Shown piece by piece: positions 18,993-39,800 of a DNA stretch of 64,000 nucleotides. Under the pieces are notes generated by a model, which was given only the letters and a program-made list of their open reading frames with translations, was not told the DNA's origin and made no database searches. Numbering within the stretch: position 1 is the stretch's first letter; every line of letters starts with the position of its first letter. The DNA is from Chrysomallon squamiferum (taxonomy: Eukaryota > Mollusca > Gastropoda > Neomphalida > Peltospiridae), in NCBI GenBank assembly GCA_012295275.1, contig CM022665.1, forward strand, positions 23,247,502 to 23,311,501. The letters are read 5' to 3'. A program made the position numbers and the translations under genes.

Positions 18993-18998
18993 AATAAA
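18993..18998 (+). terminator. Poly(A) signal of copy A
   Basis: AATAAA 127 nt after the stop codon, conserved in position and context in copies B (22154), C (36827) and D (57195). The expected cleavage site is 10-30 nt further on. Confidence 0.7.
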
Positions 18999-20005
18999 AT
19001 GATTTTGTAGAGATGCATTTAAATGATAGTGTACAGATCTGTCAAAGATACGCAATAGTTAATGTCTGAGTTTTGTATTTTTGATAAATTGAACGTATTT
19101 GTACTCATTTTGACACTATGTCATCTGCGGGAAGATAAAAGGCTCGTTATTTTGAAAGGTGTTTTAAAACTCATAGTTTTTAATATATCTAATCAGAAAC
19201 ACACCCACAAGCATTTATTTTATTTGCACATTTTGCACTTTTTGCTATAATGAAAATGTATTTTGTTAATTAACAATACACGCCGATAAAAAACAACAAA
19301 AAGTAAAATAAAATAATAATAATATTAATAATCTATCATAGTTGTTATTGATAGGTACATTTTTGTTTCAATAATCAGGTTTTCAGCTTGTTCCATTCTT
19401 GCTGAACTGATGCAAATTTTAACGTTATTGAAGTCAGATTGGACTTAAATAGTTCCCAAAGTTTGTCTAGTTAGTTGCAGACTACCTTTGGCAGCATGAA
19501 AATATTTAAAAAAAGAAGATATATTGAAAGAAATGGGAGTCCTTTTTCTTGTAGAGGTTCTGATAGTAAATATATTTTGGCCATCCATTTACAGTTTCTT
19601 TACTTGCTGGTCTTTTTACTTCCAGATATTGTTTTTTTCTTCTGGTTGTTTGGCGTCTTTCTTAATTCTGGGGGACAATTCTAAAAGTGATGGTCAATAG
19701 AACATCTGGATTTCATTCTTTGATATTCTTCTTTATGGTAATAATCTTCTTGGATGGTTACGTTTACTTAATTTACTTTGATAGGAGTCAACAAGCAGAA
19801 ATAAACAGAACAGATCATGAGAATTTTTAAATCAAACCAACATTTTATTACTGATCAGTTTGGATTTTTTCAAAAGAAATAAAGGAACAGAGCCAAAGAA
19901 ACCACTAAAGTAAATAAAAATAACAAACAACACTGAAATCTACAACGAATATTTTGAATGTTTTTATTATTTTTATTTTTATTTTTATTATTATTATTTT
20001 TTTTT
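18999..20005. other. Downstream DNA of copy A, cut by the gap
   Basis: Non-coding, and paralogous to the first 1.1 kb downstream of copies B, C and D. It ends in a T-rich low-complexity run at 19960-20005 and then the N stretch. Beyond the T-rich run, nothing of this spacer is present. Confidence 0.8.
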
Positions 20006-20205
20006 NNNNNNNNNNNNNNNNNNNNNNNNNNNNNNNNNNNNNNNNNNNNNNNNNNNNNNNNNNNNNNNNNNNNNNNNNNNNNNNNNNNNNNNNNNNNNNN
20101 NNNNNNNNNNNNNNNNNNNNNNNNNNNNNNNNNNNNNNNNNNNNNNNNNNNNNNNNNNNNNNNNNNNNNNNNNNNNNNNNNNNNNNNNNNNNNNNNNNNN
20201 NNNNN
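20006..20205. other. Assembly gap of 200 N
   Basis: Exactly 200 N, which looks like a placeholder rather than a measured length. The left edge is T-rich low-complexity DNA 1.1 kb downstream of copy A. The right edge is 11 nt before the end of exon 7 of copy B. If B is a real complete gene, its promoter, first six exons and a spacer, more than 10 kb judging from the other copies, are missing. Confidence 0.97.
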
Positions 20206-22026
<1,821 letters not shown>

Positions 22027-22153
22027 AATATTCGACCTATCATTTCTATTTCATTATGAAATCCATGTAATAGTAACTTGCTTATTTTTACTCTTTGACA
22101 GAGCTGTACCTGAATGAAGAAAATTAGACTGATAGTTTTTCACTATCGAAAGA

Positions 22154-22159
22154 AATAAA
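22154..22159 (+). terminator. Poly(A) signal of copy B
   Basis: AATAAA 128 nt past the stop codon, in the same context as copies A, C and D. Confidence 0.7.
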
Positions 22160-24553
22160 ATGGCTTTGTAGAGATGTATTTAAATGATAGTGTACAGATC
22201 TGCCAAAGATACGCAATAGTTAATATCTGAGTTTTGTATTTTTGATAAATTGAATGTATTTGTACACATTTTGACAATATGTCATCATCTGCGGGAAGAT
22301 AAAAGGCTGGTAATTTTGAAAGGTGTTTTAAAACTCATAGCTTTTAAGATATCTAATCAGAAACACACCCACAAGCATTTATTTTATTTGCACATTTTGC
22401 ACTTTTTGCTATAATGAAAATGTATTTTGTTAATTAACAATACACGCCGATAAAAAACAACAAAAAAGTAAAATAAAATAATAATAATAATAATAATCTA
22501 TCACAGTTGTTACTGGCAGGTACTTTTTTGTTTCAATAATCAGGTTTTCAGCTTGTTCCATTCTTGCTGAACTGATGCAAATTTTAATTTTATTGAAGTC
22601 AAATTGGACTTAAATAATTCCTATAGTTTGTCTAGTTAGTTGCAGACTACCTTTGGCAGCATGAAAATATTTTTAAAAAAACAAGATGTATTGAAAGAAA
22701 TGGGAATCCTTGTTCTTGTAGAGGTCAGTTAAAGTGTGTTTGTGGTGTTGGGTTAATCAGCAATATTCTTCTTTAGACAATTGATATTTTCCTGCACAAA
22801 CTGTTCTGGGAATGCTGAATTCTTTCAGAGGCTTCCTGATAGTAAATACATTTTGGCCATCCATTTACAGTTTCTTTACTTGCTGGTCTTTTTACTTCCA
22901 CATATTTTTTTTCTTCTGGCTGTTTGGCGTTTTTCTTGATTCTGGGGGACAATTCTATAAATGATGGTCAATAGAACATCCAGATTTCATTCTTTGATAT
23001 TTTTCTTTATGGTAATGATCTTCTTGGATGGTTACGTTTACTTAATTTACTTTGATAGGAGTCAAGAAGCAGAAATAAACAGAACAGATCAGGAGAATTT
23101 TTAAATCAAACAAACGTTTTATTACTGATCAGGTTGTATTTTTTCAAAAGAAATAAACGAACAGAGCCAAGGAAACCACTAAAGTAAATAAAAATAACAA
23201 ACAACACTGAAATTTACAACGAATATTTTGAATGTTTTTATTTTTTTTTTTTTTTTTTTTTTTATTATTATTTTTTTTTTTTTAATCGGTGTACTATAAT
23301 GAAACATAATTATGATGGTTTTGCCATCAGAATCATTCTTTTTTTTAATGCTTTAAATAAAGTTAATGAAATAGTCAGTAACTAATACACAACAATATTA
23401 CAAAATAAACAATAGTGATATTTTGATTTCCGTTTCTATTATTACTTTTTGAACCCGTACATTTTTTAATATTTTAATTTTGTTTCAATTCAAAATTAAT
23501 AAAATTGTTGCACTTATTTGGTTATTTGTTATTTGCAGTTTTAGTGAAAATTATGTATTTTTATTTTATTTTCACGGTCTGTGGATTGTTGAAAACGAAA
23601 GCCTTACTGCAGTGAGAAACGGCTTACAGACGTTTTAATACTTGCTCTAAGGTGGTAATTGTTTACAAGAAAAAACATTATCGAATTGATTAGTACCCGT
23701 GTTTGAAGGGAATTCCCCAAAACGGGTAAAAACGTCCTGTATAAAAGACAATAACTAAAATGTTTAAAAATTCAAATAAAAAAAACATAACACTAAAAAA
23801 AGAGGATAATATAGACAAATCTTGTTCAGTGGTGTATCTACATTTTGGGGGACCCTGAAGCTTGAACAACGAGATATGGATAATTACTCTTATGTTCTTC
23901 TATGGCAATGTCCAATGACAGGTTTTAAAAGTATAGACACATCTTAAATGTTGATTCAAATTTTGAAGAAATGTGGGCTGAAGTCGCTTCTGGTAAAAGC
24001 GGCCCTGAAGTCTCAGCTTCATTACTTTAATACTAAATTCACACCAGCTCTTGTATATTTGGTATGGTTGTAATTACAAGCTCTGTGAAAGCAAACACGG
24101 TCGTGGAAATAAACCTGAGAACGAGATTAACATTATTTTGACGAGATTAGATTGTGCTTTTTTTCTTTCTTTCTTTCTTTTCATGAGTAGGTATTAGACT
24201 ACAAATAAATTAATAGACTGTGTTAGTGGCTTATATCAGGTTTAACAGAGGAAACAACGGCAATAATAATAATAATAACAACTATAGATAACAAAATTAC
24301 TAGAAGATAGAAGACCTGTGTTTGATTGTACGGTATCTAGAATAAACATCACTTTTAAATTTGTTTTATTCATACAATATTTATCAGCGTCTTTGTTTAT
24401 ATCCCAACGATTAAGTATTATCAAACAAATAATTTTGCTTAAATTTTCTCTTTCATATATTCATATTGCATTCCAAAATGATAAAACACATTCCGAACGA
24501 ATTTTACTAATTTGCCTAAAGTAAATCCAGTTTATTTTATTAATTTATTATTA

Positions 24554-24643
<90 letters not shown>

Positions 24644-24795
24644 TATTGCATACATTCATACACGCACACTATAGATTATCAGTAAGGGACAGAACTCGTG
24701 TAGTTGTAAAACTCGTTACTATTGACTAAATTAAGTCCCTTTACATATTAGATCGTCTTCATATTTTTTAAAAGGCAAACAGACTTAATTTAGTG

Positions 24796-25248
24796 CAGGG
24801 TGCGCAACATGTGGTCGAGGGAAGGATGTCGCCTCACCACATTTAACGTTTCATTTGAAACAGAACGAGGCTGTGTGTCAGTATAAACACTCACACACGA
24901 TGAGTTTCCTACGACTGTCAGATGCCGTACACAACAAGGCGTCCAGTGTTAATTTTTAGATCCGACAGTTTTAAAGTTGTAATTTAAGAAAAATAATGAA
25001 TAATAATAATAACTTTTTTATTATGAATTTTATTGTAATCTTAGAGAGATGAAGTTAATTCTCAATGAACCATGTAAATGCAACCATTATTTAATATGCA
25101 GCATTTAAAGTCACACAGGTTCACTGTTAGATTTTTATGCAAAATCATACGCTTTCAGATTTTACGTAATCACATTGAAATTTGTGCGGCCATAGTGTCA
25201 GTCAAGTTAAAGCACTGCGACCTACAAGATCAGAAAATTTCACCCCTG
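24796..25248. mobile_element. Non-autonomous hAT-like element 1 in spacer 2, 453 bp
   Basis: It starts CAGGGTGCGCAAC and ends TTCACCCCTG, short imperfect inverted ends of the hAT CAGNG type. It is flanked by identical 8-bp duplications ATTTAGTG (24788-24795 and 25249-25256). There is no transposase frame. Orthologous insertions occur at 40792-41237 and 59838-60297, and spacer 1 has the empty site. Confidence 0.85.
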
Positions 25249-26230
25249 ATTTAGTGTTTCAGAAACATTATTATTATTGCTGATTAGTTTGCTTCATGGT
25301 AGCGAGGATGTAAATAGAATTTTAAAATCACTAAAGACTGATGTCATAAGATAATAACCACCATCTAAGGTTTTCAGTATACAGAGAAACATGGCATATA
25401 ATCCGTGATACCTTGTACCTCTCTGGTTATTCTGAAATAACGCTGATGATTATTATGATCAGAGGGAAAAGAGCCAGTGATATTTATGGCTTGATGGGTA
25501 ATCAGAAATACGCAACAGAAGTTACGTATGAGACAAATGGGCATCTGATACCATAAAACTGATGAAACAAATATTTGCCCTTGGAATGAAGATGACATGC
25601 TTGTAGAAGACTGTTACTTACAATTCACCTTGAAAGTAAAGTATAAAATTATTACATAAATTGTGTGTGACGGACGTTACCCTGACGGATATTACATTTT
25701 GTCCGTTGACAAAAAATGAAGTTAAGTGGTAGAACATGGCCCACTCCTGTAAAGATTAATGATGTGGATTTTAAAAAAATAACTCTATTCTCTACTCGAT
25801 GTCGCCAGTTATGGCTGCTCCCACTGACTGTATCACGCCCAGCTTCATAAAAATAAGGCGTTCGAGGGTGAGATACTCTGACTGATGATATAAAATAGCA
25901 GTAGACATTTTCAATGTTAATATTTTAATAATATGAAATCAATCAGCGTGGATTTAGGAGCAGAAGTAATTTGTTGTGAAGAATTTAAGAAGAAGATTTC
26001 ATTGAGAGAATGTATTTTTTATTCTTAGACTATTGATAAAACGTTTGTATAACAACACATTTGAGACAAACTGAATAATAAATGATTATTTAAAATTAAT
26101 ATTAATGAACAAAAAAATTCTAATACATACAGTACAAATATCATTCTAGACGTTCACACGTTTTCGCGAAGTTTTGTTGCTTTTGTTGAAGATTTTATCT
26201 ATGCTATAAGGCTGTTGGTTTTTTCTAGAG

Positions 26231-26501
26231 CAGGAGTGCGCAACCTACGGCCGCATTCGGCCGTGGGAAGGGCATCGACTCATCACATTTAACGTCTCAT
26301 TAAAGCTGCGTGACAGGGTAAACAATCATACAGCATGAAATTCGTATGACTGTCACAAAGGTTCGTTGTTATAAAATTATGCAAAATCATACATGTTACG
26401 CTTTCAGATTTTACGTAATCACATTGAAATTTGTGCGACCGTAGTGTCAGTGAAGTTAGAGCACTGCGGAATATAAGATCAGATTTTTGTGCTGCACACT
26501 G
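26231..26501. mobile_element. hAT-like element 2 in spacer 2, decayed
   Basis: The left end CAGGAGTGCGCAACC follows TTCTAGAG. The right end is taken at CACTG near 26501, but the flank beyond is missing: sequence jumps to what lies near 61812 in spacer 4, a deletion of roughly 310 bp. Internal sequence is shared with element 1, so both belong to one family. Confidence 0.65.
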
Positions 26502-28209
26502 GGTGTGTCTGCGAAAGACGTTCATGTTTAAACAGCACGAACCCTTCAAATAGCCATTTAAATTAAAATTTTATTCTACTGAAAAGAAGAAAAAAAAAAG
26601 GTTTTATTAAAACGTATATTTCTTGTATGTATTTTTTTTAAATAATGTTTTCATGCATGAACTAGTTCCGTGTTTATAAGATTTTATTGCAATCATGGTG
26701 TGTGTAATTCTAAACCTGTTTTGAAGATGCGATCTTTCTTTTTTAAATTAGCCATAATCTTTATATGAAATACCGCATAAAAAACTTATTTGACAACCAG
26801 CTCAGACGTCATGAATACTTATATGATAACTTTAATAAAATGATAAAATTACGTTTTCACAATATATTTCCATGTGTTGTTTGATGCCCAGTATTGTGAA
26901 TAAATCATCTTTCTTACGAACTGTAACATTTTTTCTACTTCTAAAAATAAGTGTTTACACTAAAAGGTCCTATATAAACTAGTTTCGGATTAATATTGTT
27001 TATGAAATAAATAAATAAACAAACAAACAGACAGACAAATAAATAAAGTCTAGAAATACGGCCACCTCATGTCTCTGAATATTTTAGAGAATATTTAATT
27101 ATATATACAATATCTTAAATATATTGAAATAAAGAGTTTACTTAAGAAAAGTTTAACACAGGAATCTGTATCATATTTATTTTAAAATAGAAATCGTTAA
27201 ATATATAAAAATGTTACTTAAAACACGAACATATTCACCGACATAAGTAAACAGTCAAACAAAAATCAAAAACCATAAAACAGAAACTAAAAACCAAATC
27301 TGCATTAGTATATACAAAGTAAGTACAAAGTCGGTTGAAAAAATTAAAAATTATAAAATAAAATCTAAGGAGATTAACAATAAACAGAGACGGTTGTGGC
27401 TTGATGACTGGGTTATGACCTGAATGTGATGGGTAGCAGGATCAATTCTTCATTGTGCGCCTGCTGAAGAATTATCCGTTTATGTCTGTTTCCCTCTGCT
27501 ATATAGTAAACGCGTCGTGGTAATTTATTCAAGTAAGGATATACAAAATAAGTAAATGAATGAAGTTGTAGTTGTCGTTTTGTTACAAAACTGCTTTGCA
27601 CCCGATGGACTATTTGCTATGTCAAATATCCATGAGACTAGTTTATAAAAAGCTGTATTATGTGTTTTACCGTTTATAGGAATCTACATGTTACAATTCC
27701 CTTGTTCAGTTATTTCAAATGAGTAATATATTGCTGCCGTTTTCTTCATTTATTATCTACGTGGTCCTGAATGTTATGTATAAATAATGTAGATTATGAT
27801 TATCTCGGGTGAATAGTTTCTACATAAGAACATTATATATAATACAAGACACAAATTAAGGGAAACCCTGAACATTAGAGTTTAATAAATAATACTATTA
27901 TGCAAATATTAAAATAAATAAATAAATAAATAAATAAACAAGTAAATATGTCAGTGAAAAATACAATTGACATCGTTTTTTAACCATATGAGAAACGATT
28001 TAGAAAACATTGATATATTTATTAGGTCTAATTGTTTATAGTTTATTTTAAAAGTGAAACAACATAGAAAAATATGTGACAGATAGAATAAACGATATGC
28101 CTTCCTAATTACTTTTGTTCTTACTCCCTATTTAATGAGACTTGCTCGTGCTTTAAAATGGTGGTTATTCCTATTCTCCCAAAAAGTAATTCGCTGCACG
28201 ACTAGTATA

Positions 28210-28363
<154 letters not shown>

Positions 28364-28969
28364 CAAACAGTTGATTTGCATATATAAATAGTCATTTACA
28401 GTCATTCACTGCACATGTGAACATTATGACAAATACTTATAATACTTTTAGAAATTTTCAAGGAAAGGTTCGTTGACTTCAGAGGTACCATGTTCAGTAC
28501 CATGAACTTTGATAAAACAGCTCAGAGAGCTCTCTCTCTCTCTCTCTAATTTCTTCATTTGATTAGATGTCAGTCTTTTATATTTATAACAGATACAACA
28601 GTTTAGAGTAAAGTAATAAATAATTAAATAGATAATTCACTTAAGAAATGAATGAACTCATTAAGGTTATTAATATTTGGTAATTTTAATGCATAGTATA
28701 TACAGTTATTTCGTAATTCACTATGCATAAAATTTTCCTCAAAACAAAATCTTTTTCTCTTAAAAATAGAATAATAATAATAACAAAAAAAAAGAAAAGA
28801 AAAGAAATAAAACATTAAAAGAGAAAACATAATGAAAGAATAGAACAGGGAGCATAACATATAATACAAATATTTATTGCTAGACTCCTGTCTTGTTTTC
28901 CAGTTATTCAGTTTTGTTTACTTACATATGCGATAAAAATAATTATCATATTACTTGTCATAAGCTGTT

Positions 28970-29095
28970 TGACATAAGTCCACACCTTTACACAGTCAGC
29001 CAATGAGAAACCGATTAGATGTCGGGTACCCTTGAAACACCCTTTTAAATCGAATTTGTAAATTTGAATATGCGAAAGACGAAAATGTATAAAAA
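28970..29095 (+). promoter_or_regulatory. Core promoter of copy C, shortened upstream
   Basis: CCAAT at 29000-29004 and TATAAAAA at 29088-29095 match copies A and D. The CRE-like site is changed to TGACATAA (28970-28977). Just upstream, about 184 bp present before A (11527-11710) and D is missing; the join shows a few bases of microhomology (TGT). Confidence 0.75.
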
Positions 29096-29117
29096 CCAAG
29101 CTCAGGTCTATGTTATA

Positions 29118-29161
29118 CACAGTTGACAGTTTTGATACAGAAAACATTTGTACACTGAACT
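29118..29161 (+). other. Non-coding first exon of copy C (5' UTR)
   Basis: Its donor GTAAGT is at 29162 and it joins the acceptor before 31702. The 5' end is estimated from the TATA box. No upstream ATG is seen in the predicted leader. Confidence 0.65.
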
Positions 29162-29711
29162 GTAAGTACTTCGATTTTTTTTTACGTTTTTATTTATTCC
29201 TATACTATGTTATTTATTTAGTAGTGTGTGTTAGGTTTTCTCTCGAAAGTAAAATTTCAGTGTCTAATACTATTTAATGCATTTTAAAATGAAGTTTTGC
29301 TTAACACATTAATTTAATTTGTTTAATACTCGAACGTACGCACATACACCTACACACAAAAACACTCCCGTAAATGCATGCATATATATATTAAATATAT
29401 ACATATCTGCGCCTATCTACATACATTTTATATTGACATACGTATGTATATATATATTCATACATACATACAGACACACACACACACACGCACACACACA
29501 AACTCTTACATACATATGTGCATATGCCTACATACCTATGTGCAGAGTCTAATCAGAGATACATAAAACAGAGAACATTCAAAATCCTTAACTACAAACT
29601 TACCAGTGCCCAGAAAAAATAGATGGACACAAAGATGACGAAAGACAAAGAACGGCCTGCTTCGTGGAAAGCGATGATTACAATCCGTTATTCAGCAACC
29701 TTTCTTTTAAT

Positions 29712-29850
29712 GTTCTCTCGATGGCCGAACGGTAACGTCGTCAACTTTTGGAGTGAAGGCGAATGGGTGCCATACGTTCCAGTCTCGTCAGCGGCATCTG
29801 ACGGGTTTTGTGAGGTCGTGATTGGATTTCGTCCTCCTGCGCCAGTGCAA
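29712..29850 (+). repeat. tRNA-derived SINE-like element in intron 1 of copy C
   Basis: Related to 12331-12473 (ATGGCCGAACGGTAAC and GCCATACGTTCCAGTCTCG), with the B-box A changed to C. A partial duplication of flanking sequence (29542-29590, similar to 12490-12540) and about 100 bp of unmatched sequence precede it. Confidence 0.5.
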
Positions 29851-31711
29851 AAGACAGAGAATTTTCGAAATCCTGAACTACATACGTATATATATATATA
29901 CACACACACACTCACACTCATACATACATACGTACACACATACTGTTGTGAGTATTTTACAGTGAGTTCAAGTTTATATATAATCATGCTTAAATCAGTG
30001 TTCAGCAACACATGACCTGTAGCATGTTTGAAGAAACAACAACAACAAACAAACAACAAAAAACGAGAGAGCGAGAGAAGAAAGAACAAAAAGAAATAAG
30101 AGATGAGTATTGCTTTCGTTGATAATCTCCGGCTAGGAGGAGTTGTCGGTGTCTTAAATCATTCTAAAATCTATTTGTCAAGTGAAACTGAAATATCAAC
30201 ATTCAATCGTTATTTAGACAAGAAACAATCTGTATTATATAATAGCAAAATACTTTTCACCGTCAATTATTTAGACAAATAATACATTAGAGAAACATTT
30301 TATAATACTATTGAAAAATATGTCTTTTAGTCAGTCCCTTATACAACGAATATTTTAAATGCTCTAAAAATATATTTTATTATCATTATAATAATTGCAA
30401 AATACGTTTTTATTACAGTCACTTAGAGAAGTAATATATTAACTGCTTTAGAAGTATTATTATCAAACCATTCAAGTTTGTGGTGGTATGTAACTATAAC
30501 CCTGAAAATCCTCCAGACAGAGGTATTCGCCTTCGTTGAATTTTTATATGTTCAATTTACTTTCTATATTAATATATTTATTAAACTGTTAATACAGAAT
30601 AAAGCAAGGTATTTTTACAACCGCGAAGCATTTTGAAAAACCAAGCAGTTTAAAAATGGAATAAAAAACAAATAATAACAAATAAAGATTTTTAAAGAGA
30701 AAAAACCCGATTATAACTAATGTAGTTCACGGAACTGTACATCGAAATAGATATTCTGGTTTCTAAAGCAAGAAAAGCAGTCAAAGACAATGATGAATTA
30801 CTGGCGATGGAAGAAATTTATAGCAGTTAAAATCAGCAGGCTTTGATGCAAACTGTTTTCCCAAATGTATCAGACTGAAAACAGGTCGTAGTCTACACGT
30901 AGTTTATTCTACGTAATGAATTAATATATCGACTGATAAAAATACTCTTTTTTATTAGAAACTGGCATTTGTGTTTTTATTTGTGTAAATTACGGGCAGA
31001 CCAACCTCTTCGTGGCCTGTAAAGAAAGAGTGACTTTATTTCAGCATTACGATATACACTTCAGAGCTACAAGTATCCATAAAAAAAGATTTACCTGGTT
31101 TCTGTAATTTATGATGTATATGACCGTGGATATAATATTTATATGAAATTTGTGACTTTTCATTTTTTTATTAATGCGAAATTACTTAGAGAACATGTGT
31201 GCAATATCTGCTATTCTATTGTGTTACTCTATTTTGCGTTTTTTATTTTATTTATTAGCTCACAGTAAATCTCTAACTGACTACTGACTTTTCACTGGTC
31301 GCCCAGTTCAGTGATTATTAATTAAATTACTCAGTCATTTGTTATTGTTACAGCTCACACTTCTATATCCGAATATTATTTACAGACAGTCAAACCCGTT
31401 TCGTTTTTTCTTTTTCTTTTCTCAATATTTGTTTAATTCCACCAACAAATGATTCTATGTCTGTCTTTCTGATAATTATAACTGCCTGATACTGAATACT
31501 GAAATTTCATATGTTTGTAACTTTATTTATTTTATTTCACTTATTTTTTAAAGTGATGAAAGATTTTGCTCTTTAATTTTTTTTTATTTTTTTTTTTTTT
31601 GACGGTCAAGTCATAGAACAATTTTGAGTATCTTATATCTGTATTCGTTAGTGGTTGAGTGGTTACTAGTTATTTTATACAATTATTATTCGTTGTTTCA
31701 GTGCTGAAACA

Positions 31712-36712
<5,001 letters not shown>

Positions 36713-36826
36713 AATATTCTATTTCATTATGAAATCCATGTAATAGTGACTTGCTTATTTTTACTCTTTGACAGAGCTGTACCTGAATGAACAAAATGAG
36801 ACTGATAGCTTTTCACTATCGAAAGA

Positions 36827-36832
36827 AATAAA
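36827..36832 (+). terminator. Poly(A) signal of copy C
   Basis: AATAAA 115 nt past the stop codon; the 3' UTR is about 12 nt shorter than in the other copies. Confidence 0.7.
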
Positions 36833-39800
36833 ATGACTTTGTAGAGATGCATTTAAGTGATACTGTACAGATCTGTCAAAGATACGCAATAGTTAATATC
36901 TGAGTTTTGTATTTTTGATAAATTGAATGTATTTGTACTCATTTTGACACGATGTCATCATCTGCGGGAAGATAAAAGGCTGGTAATTTTGAAAGGTGTT
37001 TTAAAACTCATAGTTTTTAAGATATCTAATCAGAAACACACCCACAAGCATTTATTTTATTTGCACATTTTGCACTTTTTGCTATAATGAAAATGTCATT
37101 TGTTAATTAACCATACACGCCGATAAAAAACAACAAAAAGTAAAATAAAATAATAATAATAATAATAATCTATCATAGTTGTTACTGATAGGTACTTTTT
37201 TGTTTCAATAATCAGGTTTTCAGCTTGTTCCATTCTTGGTGAACTGATGCAAATTTTAATTTTATTGAAGTCAAATTGGACTTAAATAATTCCTATAGTT
37301 TGTCTAGTTAGTTGCATACTACCTTTGGCAGCATGAAAAATATTTTTAAAAAGAAAATATATTGAAAGAAATGGGAATCCTTGTTCTTGTAGAGGTCAGT
37401 TAAAGTGCGTTTGTGGTGTTGGGTTAATCAGCAATATTCTTCTTTAGACAATTGATATTTTCTTGCACAAACTGTTCTGGGAATGCTGAATTCTTTCAGA
37501 GGCTTCCTGATAGTAAATACATTTTGGCCATCCATTTACAGTTTCTTTACTTGCTGGTCTTTTTACTTCCAGATATTTTTTTTTCTTCTGGCTGTTTGGC
37601 GTCTTTCTTGATTCTGGTGGACAGTTCTATAAATGGTGGTCAAAAGAACATCTGGATTTCATTCTTTGATATTCTTCTTTATGGTAATAATCTTCTTGGA
37701 TGGTTACGTTTACTTAATTTACTTTGATAGGAGTCAAGAAGCAGAAATAAATAGAACAGATCATGAGAATTTTTTAAATCAAACAAACGTTTTATTACTG
37801 ATCAGTTTGGATTTTTTCAAAAGAAATAAAGGAACACAGCCAAGGAAACCACTAAAGTAAATAAAAATAACAAACAACACAGAAATCTACAACGAATATT
37901 TTGAATCTTTGTATTATTTTTTATTATTATTTATTTATTTATTTATTTTTTAATCGGTGTACTATAATGAAATATAATTATGATGTTTTTGCCATCAGAA
38001 TCATTCTTTTTTTAATGCTTTTCAATCGGATACCTAAATAAAGATTATTGTATCTAAACTAATATTTGTCAAACATGTAATTCAAATATTTCCTATCTCC
38101 AGGCATGAGAACGTCCAGGTAATATTAAAATTCAGAAATAAATGTCAGAGTACCACAAAATTTAAAATGCTATCTAAGAAACAATGTGTTTAGTTACACC
38201 TTTATTGAACTGATTTATTATACATTTGTATTTATTCTGATTCAATGAACTTAATGAAAGACACACCACAACTTCTTAAACAAGTTCAGAAAGGTCAGGA
38301 TTAATGTTCTTGTTTAAATAATAATAACAAGACATTGTTATCGTTCCCAAAATACATCTTTTTCACTTTGTAAAAAAAAAAAAAAAAAAAAACCACTAAA
38401 AAACAAACAAAAAAAAACATTGTTTTGTTTGTTTGTTTCTTGTTGTGTTTTTTTTTCTTCTCTTTTTGGCGGGTGAGGGGGCAAAATAAAGTTAATGAAA
38501 TAGTCAGTAACTAATACACAACAATATTACAAAATAAACAATAGTGAACCCGTAAATTATTTAATATTTTAATTTTGTTTCAATTCAAAATTAATAAAAT
38601 TGTTGCACTTATTTGGTTATTTGTTATTTGCAGTTTTAGTGAAAATTGTGTATTGTTATTTTATTTTCACGGTCTATGGATTGTTGAAAACGAAAGCCTT
38701 ACTGCAGTGAGAAACGGCTTACAGAGGTTTAAATACTTGCTGTAAGGTGGTAATTGTTTACAAGAAAAAACATTATCGAATTGATTAGTAGCCGTGTTTG
38801 AAGGGAATTCTCCAAAACGGGTGAAAACGTCCTGTATAAAAGACAATAACTAAAATATTTAAAAATTCAAATAAAAAAACATAATATTTAAAAAAGAGGA
38901 TAATATAGACAAATCTTGTTCAGTGGTGTATCTACATTTTGGGGGACCCTGAACCTTGAAAACGAGATATGGATAATTATTCTTATGTTCTTCTATGGCA
39001 AGGTCCCATGACACGTTTTAAACATCAAAACACATCTTAAATGTTGATTAAAATTTTGAAGAAATGTGGACTGATGTCGATTCTGGTAACAGCGGCCCTG
39101 AAGTTTCAGCTTCATTACTTTAATACTAAATTCACACCAGCTCTTGTATATTTGGTATGATTATAATTACAAGCTCTGTGAAAGCAAACACGGTCGTGGA
39201 AATAACCCTGTGTTTTATTGTACGGTGTAGAGGATAAAATCACTTTTAAATTTGTTTTATTCATACAATATTTATCAGCGTCTTTATTTTATATCCGAAC
39301 GATTAAGTGTTTGACGATTCATCGAGAATACAAATTTGTTATTACTAATTTACTTTTTATTTTTACTAACGTTTTCATTTTTCTTGCATTAAAGTTTCAA
39401 ATAATATTTAATTAATATTTAATGTTGTTTAAGTTAAACGTACACTTTGAGAAAACCGATACACAAACAAATTGTAGCTGATATCACGATCTTAACCCCT
39501 ACTGCCCTGTTATTTACACATTTACTGACTGATTTGAAAAAATAATACTAAAAGGCTCAAATAAAACTTTCCTTGAAACAAGTTTCAACAAAATAAACAG
39601 TAAATAAATAAAATAAATGACAGTGTAAACTAAAATAATCTTACGAAGCGAATACTGTACGAATAGAACTGCGTTATCACAGCTAGCATGGGGAATATTA
39701 ACAGTATAATAAAGATAATGAGCAATATCTATGATTATTGTACTGAAATCAAAGAATCTAAACAAAGTACAAGAAGTGGAAACTATAATCATGTTGCTGC

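Noticed and set aside
23828-24118. Possible further transposon starting CAGTGGTGTATCTAC (also near 38921 and 58871)
   Set aside because: It begins like a hAT end, but no matching inverted end or target duplication was found.
29623-30089. Protein genes at 29623-30015 (+) and 29688-30089 (-)
   Set aside because: They overlap the SINE-like element and ACAT repeats inside intron 1 of copy C; no conserved motif.
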